From the NCBI GenBank assembly GCA_022706765.1, contig JAKJBX010000011.1, positions 1 through 63,390 of the forward strand: a DNA stretch of 63,390 nt. The letters are read 5' to 3'. Shown piece by piece: positions 34,684 through 46,100 of the stretch; the stretch's first letter is position 1; every line of letters starts with the position of its first letter. Source of the stretch: Bacillota bacterium. GTDB taxonomy: Bacteria; Bacillota; Clostridia; Monoglobales; Firm-18. Made by a program: the position numbers and the translations under genes. The notes beneath the pieces were generated by a model. That model saw only the letters and a program-made list of their open reading frames with translations, made no database searches and had not been told where the DNA came from.

Positions 34684-34782
34684 GTGGAAATTATGGAAAA
34701 TATATTTATCGCACAGAGTTTTATTATTATCGGTCTGCTTGTCTTTTGGATCGTTGTTGCTTTTTTTGCTGACCATGACTGA
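34684..34782 (+). CDS. 32-residue single-span membrane peptide
   Basis: Starts with GTG at 34684, 4 bases after GAAGG, or with ATG at 34693. The peptide is one hydrophobic helix (FIIIGLLVFWIVVAFFA) with a short acidic end. It is the first gene behind the XRE-controlled promoter. Its size and shape are those of small membrane regulators such as KdpF-type peptides or of type I toxin peptides; nothing decides between these. Confidence 0.55.
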   Translation: MEIMENIFIAQSFIIIGLLVFWIVVAFFADHD

Positions 34783-34794
34783 TGGAGGAAGCCT

Positions 34795-34932
34795 ATGGGG
34801 CGTCAAGGAGAGTGGTCTGTTTACAACGCTGTTAAAGACACAAGGGGACAGGTTTGTTGTGTTGACAAATTAAGCTCTGACGAATATTTTGCCATGAAAA
34901 ATGCACCTCCAAAAGTTAGATTTTTTGTCTAA
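34795..34932 (+). CDS. 45-residue protein of unknown function in the XRE cassette
   Basis: ATG at 34795 has GGAGG 6 bases upstream and lies 12 bp after the previous stop. The product MGRQGEWSVYNAVKDTRG... is soluble and contains a CC pair and a DELSSDEYFAMK-like acidic stretch (CVDKLSSDEYFAMK). I do not recognise it. Its last codons form the left arm of the following hairpin. Confidence 0.5.
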   Translation: MGRQGEWSVYNAVKDTRGQVCCVDKLSSDEYFAMKNAPPKVRFFV

Positions 34933-34945
34933 CTTTTGGGGTGCA
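34903..34945 (+). terminator. Long hairpin ending the XRE cassette
   Basis: GCACCTCCAAAAGTTAGA pairs with TCTAACTTTTGGGGTGC (one bulge) around TTTTTTG. The left arm overlaps the end of the 45-codon gene. No T-run follows on the plus strand, so it may be a stabilising 3' hairpin rather than a classic terminator. Confidence 0.6.
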
Positions 34946-34947
34946 CT

Positions 34948-35316
34948 TCATGTTATGGGGTGTTTTGCAGTATATGCTGCGGTATCGACACCCGATACCC
35001 TTTCAGCCAGATGTTGACCTGAATGATGTAGGCAAAAAGCTGCGGCATACTCATCAGCTGACCGAAGAACGGGCAGCTTTATTGCCCTGTCCCTATATTT
35101 GGGGGATAATATTGTACTCTCGTATTCGAGCATATCGTAATCCCTAAACATTGTAAACACCTTGGCGATTGCCGCAGGGTAGCCAATATCGACAAAATCA
35201 ATGCTTTTGGCCGCCCTATCAGAATATCTGCCGAGAATGCAGGCGCTGCCGCTTTCACAATTTTTTATCTGATGGTGCAACATATCATTGATAGATCTAC
35301 GACTTGGAAAATTCAA
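34948..35316 (-). other. Unassigned open frame or gene remnant
   Basis: A minus-strand frame of 122 codons (MNFPSRRSINDMLHHQ...) fills the gap before the subtilase promoter. It resembles no family I know, has no convincing RBS, and its end runs through the direct repeat and an unrelated hairpin. It may be a decayed gene; the segment otherwise holds nothing I can name. Confidence 0.2.
34982..35019. repeat. 38-bp direct repeat, right copy
   Basis: Matches 34301-34337 with one extra C and one G-to-A change. Together the two copies bracket about 645 bp holding the XRE gene, its control region and the two tiny genes. Confidence 0.65.
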
Positions 35317-35344
35317 CAGAATTATTAATATTTTTACATTTTTG

Positions 35345-35374
35345 TTGACAATTTACAGTATAACCATGTAAAAT
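35345..35374 (+). promoter_or_regulatory. Sigma-A promoter of the subtilase-RHS unit
   Basis: TTGACA (35345-35350), 18-base spacer, TAAAAT (35369-35374). The leader to the ATG at 35445 is about 65 bases, with AGGGGGAG as RBS. No other clear promoter was found before the end of the unit at 49269. Confidence 0.7.
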
Positions 35375-35444
35375 GTAGAAAGTTGTGTATTTTTGTCGTT
35401 TTAATGGAGGTATTCATTTCAAAAAATAAATAGGGGGAGTACGC

Positions 35445-38400
35445 ATGTTGGGAAAACCAGTGCAGAAAAATATTGGGTTGGTCATACTCATAATTTGCAT
35501 GTTGTTTTTAAATACAAATGCTTTTTCGGGCAATATGAATTTATTGGGTGGCAGCGCAGCCGCCCCAACCGCACTTGACCCTACAACCGGCAATGCCGCA
35601 TTTGTTTCAAATAATGCGAAAAACGATACTACTGGCGATGTGCAGACCCGAATTTCTGATAAGGAAGATTCTTCTACTGCCCAAAAGTCACAGAGAATTA
35701 TTGTGAAATATAAAAGCGCCGCTAAAACGGAAAAGGCCAATAATGTCAGAAAAAATGTCAAGTCAAAGCTTAAAATCAATAAGCTTGATGTGAAAAGAAA
35801 TATTCCGGATGCCAAAATAGAGGTCATTGAGTTCGATGCTTCGGAAACGAGCGTTGACAGTATTGCAAATGAGTTTAAAAAAAGCAGTGATGTTGAGTAT
35901 GTACAACCGGACTATTTGCTGAGTATTGACAGCCTGCCCCGGGATGAGAGATTGAGTGAACAATGGGGGCTTATGAATGATGGTCAAATGATTAACGGTC
36001 AGCCGGGTGTCAGCGGTGTGGATGTTCATGTCGCCCCGGCTTGGGATTTAATCAGTAGTGGGGAAAGTGTTATTGTTGGTGTTTTGGATACCGGTGTTGA
36101 TATATCTCATAAAGACATTAGGGATAATATCTTTGTCAACAGCCATGAAATTCCGGGCGACGGTATTGATAATGACGGCAACGGATACGTTGATGATGTA
36201 AGCGGCTTTGATTTTGTCAATGATGACCAGTCTGTTTGTGATTCGCCGGCTGCCGATAAGCATGGCACGCACATAGCGGGTATCATTGCGGGAAGTGCCA
36301 ACGCCGATGGTATTGTAGGTGTCGCACCTAACAATGCCCGAATTGTTCCGCTGAAATTTGCTGACGGAACAGCCGGATATACGTCTGATGCGATTGAAGC
36401 CATTGAATATGCCAAAAGCATTGGGGTTCAGGTCATCAATTGCAGCTTCGGAAGCCCATATTATAACCAAGCATTATATGACAGTATGAGGGATGCGGGC
36501 ATCTTATTCATTGCCGCGGCAGGCAACTCGGGTGCGAATGTCGATAACAACCCGACATATCCCGCAAGCTTTACACTGCCCAATGTCATGTCGGTCGGCG
36601 CAATTGACAATAACGGCAATATCTCGTCCTTTTCGAACTATGGGTCCGGCGTCCATGTGTTTGCGCCGGGCAAGGATATTTTGAGTACAATACCCGGAAA
36701 CGATTATGACTATATGAGCGGCACGTCGGCGGCAGCGGCATTTGTTACAGGTGCGGCTGTGCTTCTGTTGCAAAATAACGGTCAACTATCCGGCGAGTCA
36801 ATCAAAACACAGCTTATTGAAACGGCTGTTTCCATGATCGATATGGATTCCCGCAGCTATCGTTTGATTAACATCTCTAAATCATTGGGCCTTGCCGATG
36901 GAGAAGGAACACCCAATCCTATCGGTTCGCCGGCTCCAACCGAAGGTCCGGAAAAACCGGTGCCTGGTTTTGACATTGTCAGCATGGACGTCAGGCTATC
37001 CGAATATCAGGAGAAATTAGTCGCTTTGGAAAAGCAGGCGGTATCCAAGAATCTGTTGGATGTTGAAAAAAGCATCAGAGAAAAAATTGATGAGTTGAAA
37101 TCAACAGAAACGCAATTGAGACAACTGCCGGCAGGTTTAACGGATGATATACAAGATAAGCAATCAATTGCCGCAGCAAATGCGGAAATTACCGCCTTTT
37201 ATGCAGGGAAAGCTGCGGATTTCTATGCTTTGGAACGCGCATATCAGTATGCTATCAGCGAGTTCACCTATCTGATACAGGGCGACAGTGTATTGAACAT
37301 GATGTCGTCCGGTATATCGGTGAACAGCGCGATAAACATTGAGCTCTCCGAGGGCGTTTCACAAGTTTTTGAATTTATACCACCAAGCGGCAGCCAATAT
37401 ATTTTTAAGACGAGTCCCTATGCCGGCGCGGGGAGCGCGAACGATACGGTTCTCGAAATATTTTCTGATGCGGCGCTGACGAATAGGGTCGCTTATGATG
37501 ATGATTCGGCAGGCAATTTGTTCTCAAAAATAAGCATCAATCTAAACAAAGGTACTAAATACTACGTCAAAGTTAGTCCGTATAGATCTGACGGGTCAGT
37601 ATATGCTCAGTTTTCTGTCATTTACGATGCATCATCTTTCGCCGATATAAACCTTGATGTGCCGACAGATGTCATCTTAGGAGTTGGTGAGTTTACGGTG
37701 TATAAATTCACCCCGTCGGAAACGGCGATTTATGAGTTGTATACAGGACCATATGGTGGAAGTGGACCTGACAGCGATACCTATTTGGAAGTTTTTTCAG
37801 ATGCGGCATTAACCAATCGTGTTGCCTATAATGATGATACGGCAAATAATATGTTCTCTGAAATAACCGTGAACTTAGACAGCGGTACAGCGTATTATAT
37901 CAAATTAAGCGATAAGAATAGCACAAACACTGTCAGAGCGCGTCTGACGGTCACTTCAAATAATTTAGGCGGTATACAAGTCATAAATCTGAATAGCCCG
38001 GTTAACATCAGCTTGGGGACCGGACGCTGTAAGGTGTTTGCCTTTACACCGTCAGGTGATGGTCTTTTCAATCTTTTCACAGGCTTCTATGCTGATTTAG
38101 GCATTGCGAATGACACCTATTTGGAGTTGTATTCGGATGCCGGATTAACCGATCGTATGGCTTATGATGATGACTCGGCAGGTAATTTATTTTCTAAAAT
38201 TCAAGCCAATCTTGAAGCAGGAACAACTTACTATGTTAAGGTATCCCCATACGGCAATCAAGGCTATGTGCATGCCAAGCTATCCATAACGAAGGAAATA
38301 GAAATAGTTCCCCTTACTTTGGATATACCAATGGATTTACAGGTCGAAGAAAATGCCTATGCTATCGTAGCCTTTACGCCGGAAGCCTCCGGTATATACT

Positions 38401-41400
38401 TGCTGCTGACCTCACCAAACGGAAAGTCCAACCCACATAACAGTAACGTTGGTCTTGAGCTTTATACGGATAAACAGCTGAGCAATATGATCGCCTATGG
38501 AGAAGATGAAGACGAAGACGAAGATGTATTCCCCTTTATTGAACAGTTTTTGGGTAAGGGAATCACCTATTACATATTGTTTAAAGGCAACGCCGGAAGC
38601 GCTGCCTGCGCAACAATAGAGGTAAACCGGGTAGCCGATGTTGAGCCGCCGACAGTACCTGCTGATCTAATAATAAGCTATACGACTGCTGCCGGCATAG
38701 GGCTAAGCTGGCGTGCAGCGTCTGATAACATCGAAGTTGCCGGTTATGATATTTATCAAGATGGCGTATATCTTGCGTCGACCTCTTCAACGCATTACAA
38801 GGTGGAGAATTTAGAGCCGGAAACCGAATACCACTTTTCAGTAAAGGCAAAAGATAATTCCGATAATTTGTCTGATTGGAGCATTGAAGCGGTCGGTATC
38901 ACGCATTCCCTGTCAGAGATTACGGCAAGCATCACGTTAAATTCAAATGCGAAAAGAATATCTATTGACGGAAATGGTTCGCGTACCCCAAACAGCAGCC
39001 TGACGTTGCTTGTGAAAGGTCCTAACGAAAACATCGTGTATATTGACCAAACCACAAGCGATGGAAGCGGCAGATTTGCGTTTGAATTTTTGAACAAATC
39101 CTCTGTTGCCGGCAATTATAAAATCATGATAAGCGGAAATGGTGTTTCAGACGGCTTTGTTGATTACATTTATCTTGACGCTGCCATGACAGATACCAGC
39201 GCACCAAGTGTTCCCGGGAACTTGTACACAAGCAGCATGACCGACACCACCGTCAATTTGATTTGGGACGCTCCGACAGATAACGTCGGTGTCGTTGGTT
39301 ATGATATTTATAAGGACGGAGAGCATCTTGCAACGGTAGACAACACAAGCTATCAGGTCACAGGACTATTATCCGGCGTCACTTACCGTTTCTACATAAC
39401 CGCTAAGGATGCAGCAGGCAATATCTCACGCCCGAGCAGTGAGCTGACTGTCAAAACAATGGATACCGTTGCGCCGGATGCGCCTGTTCTTTCCGTATCC
39501 CAATCAGGCAGTGAAGCGGGTACGGAAATCATGCTGTCTTGGACTGAACCGACAGATAATGTGGGTGTGTTTAGTTATGATGTTTATAAAGACGGCATGT
39601 ATTTTACAACGACTGAAACAACAAGCCTGAAAATTTCCGGTTTGACGACAAATGAAGAATATCGCTTTACTGTCACTGCAAAAGACTTTGCGGACAATAT
39701 ATCTGTATTTAGCAACGAAGTAATCGCAGTACCGGTAAAAATCAGTGCGGCAACAGCGGTGGCAGTGTACAACAAATATTCACAAGAAGTTGCGTTGACA
39801 GGTTCTGTCTCCAACGGGCAGGGACATGAAGTTACCATTTTGATTTGTGACCCGAACGGTGCATCGAAATATCTTACGCAGGTTACCAGCGGTATTGCCG
39901 GTGAGTTTTCCGTCATTTTCCTATTGAAGCCGACGGTAATGGGTAATTATACTGTTAAAATAAACGGAGACGGCATTTTTGAAACTTTCGTCACGTCATT
40001 TGCGGTTACTGAACTGTCAGCGGAAGATACTTTTCCGCCATCTGCACCGACTAATTTAACGGTTACCGAAATAACAGGCACGTCAATCACATTTGCCTGG
40101 GAAGCCTCTGCGGATAATGTAGGGGTCGTATCCTATGCAATTTATCTGGATGATACATATCTTGCAGAAACTTCAGCAACGACCTATCAAGTGGGGAATT
40201 TGCTTTCAACACAGGTCTATAAATTTAAAGTGTATGCCAAAGATGCCGCAGGGAATGTTTCGGAGGCAAGCAACGAAATAACCGTGAAAACATTAGATGA
40301 TATTGTACCGACTGCACCGACCAATCTTAATGCCAATAATCTCACAGGAACAACGGTCGGCTTAAACTGGACCGCATCGGCAGACAATGTCGGTGTCGCC
40401 GGCTATGTCATTTATAAAGACGGCGTTCTTGTGGCGACAGTAACCGGCACATTCTATCAGGTGACCGGGTTGTCATCGGCGGCAACCTATGCGTTTATCG
40501 TCAAGGCAAAGGATGAAGCTGGAAATGTATCTGATCCGAGCAATGAGATAACCGTTACAACATTTGATGTTATTTTGCCAACTGCACCGACTAATCTTTT
40601 GAGCAGTAATATTACAGGGACAACCGTTGATTTGAGCTGGACCGCATCGACAGACAATGTCGGTGTTACCGGATACGATATTTATAAAGACGGCATTTAT
40701 TTGGCAACGGTGACGGAGACCGTTTTCCAAGTCACGGGGCTTTCATCAGCTGTGACTTATAAGTTCACTGTGAAAGCAAAGGATGCGGCGGACAATATAT
40801 CCGGCGACAGCAATGAAATCGTGGTAAAAACATTGGATATCGAACCGCCCACAGCGCCGACCAACCTCCACTATAACTATATTTCTCCTACCGTGCTTGA
40901 CCTGTTCTGGACGGCGTCCACAGACAATGATCAGGTAGCAGGCTATGATATTTATAAGGATGGCGTGCTCATAGCAACAACGGCTGAAACCACATATCAA
41001 ATATCGAATCTTTTGCCTAAATCAACTTACAAATTCATTGTGAAAGCGAAGGATAGTACAGGCAATATTTCCAATGCCAGCAATGAACTGGTTATTTCTC
41101 TATCCAAGGCAAAGGCTTTGACGGTAAATATAGGCAATGCCAATGATGTAATAACAATTAACGGACACACCAGCTTAGGTGAAGGAAGCAGAATTACCAT
41201 AAAGGTCACTTACAGTAATGGGCTAATTGCCTATCTGAATCAAACAAAAAGCGGAGCGAATGGCGCATACAGTTTTACATTCAGTATGGAGTCGGACCTG
41301 CCAAGCGAGATTTTTACGGTTACAGTGACTTGCGTAGGCATTGATGAGCCTGTTGTCAGAGACTTTGAAATTAACGCAACCGGAACATTACCTGATGAGC

Positions 41401-42011
41401 CCATCTCTGTTAACGTTGCGGTAAGGGGCAGAAAAATGACCGTAAACGGCTATGCAACCGGAGCAATTAATCAAAGTATGACAATATGTGTTAAGAATCC
41501 AAGCAATCAGGTCATATATATTAATCAGATCCAAAGCGGATTTAATGGTCAATACGCTGTTGTTTTCAGACTGCCTGAGGATGCAGAAGATGGCATATAT
41601 ACTGTTTTGGTTGGCAGTGAAAAAGTATCCGGTCCAAAGATGGTAGCTTATTATTATGAAAAACCAAACGATTTTGAAGTGTCCTTTGATAGTGATGACG
41701 GGCGAGAATTTTTCGTTAACGTCATCGCCACAGATATTTCTGATGATGGTGAAGTGAGCTATGTTATTCAGTATGACCCAACACAGGTTAGTGTTGTTGA
41801 TTTGTGCGCACAAACACCTGTTGAAGAAACAACGGCAGGCAGCTATGACGGCGTGACCATCACGGAATTATCTCCCGGCACAATACGTTTGACGGTTTCC
41901 GGAGCAGATGTTGAGGAAGGACAGGTTTGGAGCGGTACGGTTGTTATTATCAAGTTCAGATTTAAGCAAAATGTGGACGGCATAACTTACTTATATTTAG
42001 AGAAACAATGA
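35445..42011 (+). CDS. Giant secreted subtilase (S8) with FN3 and Ig-like repeats
   Basis: A 2188-residue secreted serine protease. Signal peptide (1-32); I9-type propeptide (about 83-165); S8 catalytic domain with D215 (GVLDTGVD), H273 (KHGTHIAG) and S428 (SGTSAAAAF). The last motif has Ala where Pro is usual. A coiled-coil-like stretch follows (about 505-600), then four pre-peptidase C-terminal-like beta repeats (about 620-1060). Next come seven FN3 domains (starting near 1065, 1252, 1340, 1525, 1617, 1708, 1800) mixed with four Ig-like repeats (near 1154, 1425, 1883, 1980), and a cohesin-like end (about 2073-2188, VSYVIQYDPTQVSVVDL). A cohesin-like end could dock a partner protein. It heads a same-strand unit with the RHS gene. 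Confidence 0.9.
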   Translation: MLGKPVQKNIGLVILIICMLFLNTNAFSGNMNLLGGSAAAPTALDPTTGNAAFVSNNAKNDTTGDVQTRISDKEDSSTAQKSQRIIVKYKSAAKTEKANNVRKNVKSKLKINKLDVKRNIPDAKIEVIEFDASETSVDSIANEFKKSSDVEYVQPDYLLSIDSLPRDERLSEQWGLMNDGQMINGQPGVSGVDVHVAPAWDLISSGESVIVGVLDTGVDISHKDIRDNIFVNSHEIPGDGIDNDGNGYVDDVSGFDFVNDDQSVCDSPAADKHGTHIAGIIAGSANADGIVGVAPNNARIVPLKFADGTAGYTSDAIEAIEYAKSIGVQVINCSFGSPYYNQALYDSMRDAGILFIAAAGNSGANVDNNPTYPASFTLPNVMSVGAIDNNGNISSFSNYGSGVHVFAPGKDILSTIPGNDYDYMSGTSAAAAFVTGAAVLLLQNNGQLSGESIKTQLIETAVSMIDMDSRSYRLINISKSLGLADGEGTPNPIGSPAPTEGPEKPVPGFDIVSMDVRLSEYQEKLVALEKQAVSKNLLDVEKSIREKIDELKSTETQLRQLPAGLTDDIQDKQSIAAANAEITAFYAGKAADFYALERAYQYAISEFTYLIQGDSVLNMMSSGISVNSAINIELSEGVSQVFEFIPPSGSQYIFKTSPYAGAGSANDTVLEIFSDAALTNRVAYDDDSAGNLFSKISINLNKGTKYYVKVSPYRSDGSVYAQFSVIYDASSFADINLDVPTDVILGVGEFTVYKFTPSETAIYELYTGPYGGSGPDSDTYLEVFSDAALTNRVAYNDDTANNMFSEITVNLDSGTAYYIKLSDKNSTNTVRARLTVTSNNLGGIQVINLNSPVNISLGTGRCKVFAFTPSGDGLFNLFTGFYADLGIANDTYLELYSDAGLTDRMAYDDDSAGNLFSKIQANLEAGTTYYVKVSPYGNQGYVHAKLSITKEIEIVPLTLDIPMDLQVEENAYAIVAFTPEASGIYLLLTSPNGKSNPHNSNVGLELYTDKQLSNMIAYGEDEDEDEDVFPFIEQFLGKGITYYILFKGNAGSAACATIEVNRVADVEPPTVPADLIISYTTAAGIGLSWRAASDNIEVAGYDIYQDGVYLASTSSTHYKVENLEPETEYHFSVKAKDNSDNLSDWSIEAVGITHSLSEITASITLNSNAKRISIDGNGSRTPNSSLTLLVKGPNENIVYIDQTTSDGSGRFAFEFLNKSSVAGNYKIMISGNGVSDGFVDYIYLDAAMTDTSAPSVPGNLYTSSMTDTTVNLIWDAPTDNVGVVGYDIYKDGEHLATVDNTSYQVTGLLSGVTYRFYITAKDAAGNISRPSSELTVKTMDTVAPDAPVLSVSQSGSEAGTEIMLSWTEPTDNVGVFSYDVYKDGMYFTTTETTSLKISGLTTNEEYRFTVTAKDFADNISVFSNEVIAVPVKISAATAVAVYNKYSQEVALTGSVSNGQGHEVTILICDPNGASKYLTQVTSGIAGEFSVIFLLKPTVMGNYTVKINGDGIFETFVTSFAVTELSAEDTFPPSAPTNLTVTEITGTSITFAWEASADNVGVVSYAIYLDDTYLAETSATTYQVGNLLSTQVYKFKVYAKDAAGNVSEASNEITVKTLDDIVPTAPTNLNANNLTGTTVGLNWTASADNVGVAGYVIYKDGVLVATVTGTFYQVTGLSSAATYAFIVKAKDEAGNVSDPSNEITVTTFDVILPTAPTNLLSSNITGTTVDLSWTASTDNVGVTGYDIYKDGIYLATVTETVFQVTGLSSAVTYKFTVKAKDAADNISGDSNEIVVKTLDIEPPTAPTNLHYNYISPTVLDLFWTASTDNDQVAGYDIYKDGVLIATTAETTYQISNLLPKSTYKFIVKAKDSTGNISNASNELVISLSKAKALTVNIGNANDVITINGHTSLGEGSRITIKVTYSNGLIAYLNQTKSGANGAYSFTFSMESDLPSEIFTVTVTCVGIDEPVVRDFEINATGTLPDEPISVNVAVRGRKMTVNGYATGAINQSMTICVKNPSNQVIYINQIQSGFNGQYAVVFRLPEDAEDGIYTVLVGSEKVSGPKMVAYYYEKPNDFEVSFDSDDGREFFVNVIATDISDDGEVSYVIQYDPTQVSVVDLCAQTPVEETTAGSYDGVTITELSPGTIRLTVSGADVEEGQVWSGTVVIIKFRFKQNVDGITYLYLEKQ

Positions 42012-42040
42012 TAATCACATTATTTTAAGGAGGAATTGAA

Positions 42041-43108
42041 ATGTTTAAGACCAAAAAATACAGATATATTGTTATTGCCGTTATTTTGTTACTGATGACC
42101 ACAGTCGCCTATGCCTTGTCAGGCGTAATTGAAATACAAAATTCCCCTCAAAAAAAACTCTCTGCCACTTATGAAAGAAAGCTGCGCGATATTGAAAGCA
42201 CGAAAAAAGGCAACCGCATAGGAAATTATACCGGAAAAGTTTTGCTTGATAGAAAAACACTTACCGAGGATGAATTTATTGATTTAATCAGTTATATGGA
42301 TTTTTTGACATTGTACACCCCTTCGGAAGCTGAGATTCAGGGCGTTGACAGAATTATTCAAAAAGGCATTTGTGCGCAAGAGGCTTTTGAAATGTACAGG
42401 TTTTGGAAAACAACCAACGAGGGTATTGGTTTGCTGGATGAAATGGCAGCGCATAAGGGGGACATTGTTAGCTCCCGTTGGATCGCGGCATCGTATGAGG
42501 TTGTTCGCAAATCCAGAGGCGATTGGGAGGATATTGATTACGGTAAATATGACGCGCTGGGTTTAACGTCAGAGGACTATGAGGCTGCGAGGGTCTTAGA
42601 AAGGAAAGGCAAGTTAAGAATTCATCAAATTTTGGACAAGGCTGCTGAGAAAAACGGGTGGAAAAGCATTGTTGATGAAAGCACCGGGAACACAAATAGC
42701 AAAAAAGTCAAAGTTTCTAAAAGCGAGGATTTGAATATCAGCCCTGTAAGATTATTGCAAATGCAGGAGCTTGCGGATATATATCAGGTTGAATTCAGTG
42801 CTTCAGAATATGACGCATATTTAGATGAAGTGAAGAAAATCGAGCAGCAGCGCTCCAACGAAATGGTTGAAGCGCTGCATGAAATGGGGTTCAGAATTGA
42901 CCCTAACAGTTTGGACGAGAAGGAGAAAGCCGCAAGAGACCAAATCCTTTCTAAGGCCGAAGGGAACGGCTTATCGAAGGACGACATCCAAAGGCTTGTG
43001 GATGAAGGCTTTACCAATGTGGATGTGTTAAACATATCCGAAATTGTCAAGGTAAAAAAGCTTGATGTAAAAGCGGCTGCTGAGAAATATGCGCGGGAGG
43101 AGATGTAG
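42041..43108 (+). CDS. Secreted or membrane-anchored protein of unknown function
   Basis: 355 residues: a basic N-terminus, one signal or anchor helix (about 9-26), then a mostly helical, charged domain. No catalytic motif or known family is visible. The second half has several EYDAYLDEVKK-type helices that could form a coiled coil. It starts 29 bp after the subtilase gene with AAGGAGG upstream and ends 1 bp before the RHS gene start, so it is made together with both and may assist in RHS maturation or export. Confidence 0.7.
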   Translation: MFKTKKYRYIVIAVILLLMTTVAYALSGVIEIQNSPQKKLSATYERKLRDIESTKKGNRIGNYTGKVLLDRKTLTEDEFIDLISYMDFLTLYTPSEAEIQGVDRIIQKGICAQEAFEMYRFWKTTNEGIGLLDEMAAHKGDIVSSRWIAASYEVVRKSRGDWEDIDYGKYDALGLTSEDYEAARVLERKGKLRIHQILDKAAEKNGWKSIVDESTGNTNSKKVKVSKSEDLNISPVRLLQMQELADIYQVEFSASEYDAYLDEVKKIEQQRSNEMVEALHEMGFRIDPNSLDEKEKAARDQILSKAEGNGLSKDDIQRLVDEGFTNVDVLNISEIVKVKKLDVKAAAEKYAREEM

Positions 43109-43109
43109 C

Positions 43110-46100
43110 ATGAAAAAATCAAGAATACTATTTGGGCTGATTCTGTTGATCTCCGCGCTGGTTTCAAGTATAACCGCCTATGCCGATGTTACGGCAACGG
43201 CAAACGAGCTTGTCAATCAGCTGCTCAGCAGAAATGCGAATTCTTATGCCCCGCCATATGCGCGCCCCGATGGTGGAGCGAATATACTTGAAGCCACTGG
43301 CGCCGTGGTGGAAAACGCAGTTGATCTTCACCTGCCCGGTAAAAACGGACTGGATTTTATTGTGAAGCGGAGTTATAATTCGCAAACGCTTGATGCACGG
43401 CTATCCTATGCAGGTCCAGAGGCTAGAGGTGATTGCAGACGCACTATTTATCCTTTTTATGTACATAAAGGTGATACTACATATATATGTTACTTTCTTT
43501 TCGATTCTGAACGACAGTATATAGATAGCAAGTATGACATTGTCAGGTTAGACAGTTTTAATGTCGGAGGCCAATACAAATGGAAGACAACTGATAATGA
43601 AAGAATATATAGTCCTTTACTGTTAAGCGATTCTCCTACAGGAACGGTTGTGGTTCAACGCGCCATGGATTTAGCTGTAAGAACGGTGTCGTTTTATTGG
43701 CCGATACATATAAATACGACCAAAGGTTATGAATACGAGCTTGGATACGGTTGGGAGTTAAATGTTCCGTATCTTGAGGTTCAGGAATCTTTTGCACACG
43801 CATACTGCAAAAAATGCAAAAAGTCTTTGAAGAGCAATGAATTTAATGTTCATGGTTTGAGGGTGCTTGAATATTTAGCCGGTATTATTCCCGTTGCCCA
43901 CGATAATAACGCTTATGTTGATGAAAACCAGGATGGTATTTTTGATTTCTTAAACGAAACATATATAGGAAATTCCGCTTCGCATTATGATATAGAAAGC
44001 GAGTTCACAGGCACTTTTCTTGACGATAACGGGAGCAGCTATGTGCTTGAAAGCAGTAATACTTTGAACGGAAACGGAGAAATGGTCGGGACTGTTCAAT
44101 TTCGAGACAACAATGAATATACGGTTTTGGACGCAACACCAGGCAAACCCACTGGTCATGTCACACACGAAAAAGCATTTACATATAAATATCAGATTAT
44201 CCATAAATCGGGGAAGACATACTTTTTCAGTCCGGCTGGACGAATAAGGGCAATTGCAGACAAATATGGCAATTATATTTATTACACCTTTGCCGGCGAT
44301 AGCATCCGTGTTGTAGATACATATAACAGGCAAATCAATATAGAAAAAATCAATGATTCCGACTGGCAAATCAAAGTCAATGACGGCAATGATGTTACCA
44401 TGGTGTACTATGATTTTGAGATAAGCAAAAATCAAGACGACCCGTTAGACCGCATGGTCTATGAAGATATTATAAAGCTGAACGTCTATAAAAATGAAGA
44501 TAAGAATGGCGAAATAACATCTTCTCCGAATAAAACGACATATGAAATGACTGCATATGATTTTGGTTCAAACGATAGTTCCGGTACATACTGGCAACTC
44601 CCGGTTTATTATTATCATGTCAATAAAATAACATATCCAACCGGTCTTATCAGAACCTATAATTATGATGTGAGGTTAAAATATCCAATACCGCCGAAAC
44701 GCTGGGCGACAATTGATTATAAACGTGTAAAAAGCTATACGGAAAGCTCTGCCGAGGGGACGGTTACTTATTATTATGCCATTATGTTTGACAATGATGC
44801 GAATGCAATTATAGGGCTGAATGAAGATGAAATTGGCAGTCGTGTTTATACCTGCACGGTGACCAACAGTGTCAATAACAAAAAAACAACCAATACCTAT
44901 GACAAAAAACAGCGCTTGATAAAATCGGTCGCTTATGAAGGTGATACACTTAAGCTGACCAGCGAGTTAGCGTATGGAGGTTCAAACCGGAGCGATCCGC
45001 CCATCCAGGAGAAGCTGACGCAGCAGCAGAGCGCATCGGTCAAGCCTGTCAGCATCAAGAACTATACCTTTGATAATAAGAGCAATATGCTGACCGAAAA
45101 TGACGGCACTTATTCGGCAGTATATACCTATAGCCCTGATTACAACATGCTGCTGACCAAAACGTACAACCGGGACACGGGAAAGACTGTGAAAATTAAT
45201 AATGTGCTTTCGGACGACAAAAAGTCGGTGATGTCAACCGAAACCTATGAAAATGATGCGCTGAAAACCAAAACTGAGTTCGAGTATGATACGTACGGCA
45301 ATATATCGAAAACAACACAATTCCCCGACGGCGTCGCGTCGGTCGTGAACCGGTTCAATTATGCTTATGATAGCAGCAGCGGCGTAACCGTCACGTCAAC
45401 CGTTGAGAATGTGAAGGATAACGACGGCGTATTGCGGGACTATCAGGCTGTGCAGCGGTATGACTTTTACGGCAACCTTGTTTCTTCGACCGACGCCAAT
45501 AACAACACCACAAGTATGACATATGACCTGATCGGCAGGCTGACGGCTCAGACAAACCCGGACAGCACAACGTTCGGCATTGCCTACAACATTGCCGAAA
45601 ATCATATTACGGTCACCAACGAAAAGCATGAGCAGACCAAATACCTGTATACGCCCAGGGGACAAATGTACAAGGTCATGTTCTATGACACGGCGTGGCG
45701 CACCTTAGAAGACCACACCTACGACGGTCTCGGCAGGGAAACACTGTTCACGCAATATAGGAGCAGTGACGCCGCGTCAGACCGATTCAGCCAGTCGATC
45801 GCCTATGACTGGGCTGACAGGCCTGTCCAAATCACGTATAAGGACAAGCAGGCGCAAACGGTCGCCGCCATCAACGCCGCCTATACCATTGAGGCGGACG
45901 CAAACAACCGCCCTGTGACAAAGCTTTCCGTGCAGCAAACCGGCGACAGTATGATCAAGCCCGCCGTCTCCGAGCAGTATTTTGATTATCGGGGCTTGTT
46001 GACGACGGATATTAAAAAAGACCCGGCAAACGTCAATAATATATTGAGAACGGAATACACCTATGATATAATGGGTAATGTGAAAACGGCAAAATCGCCG

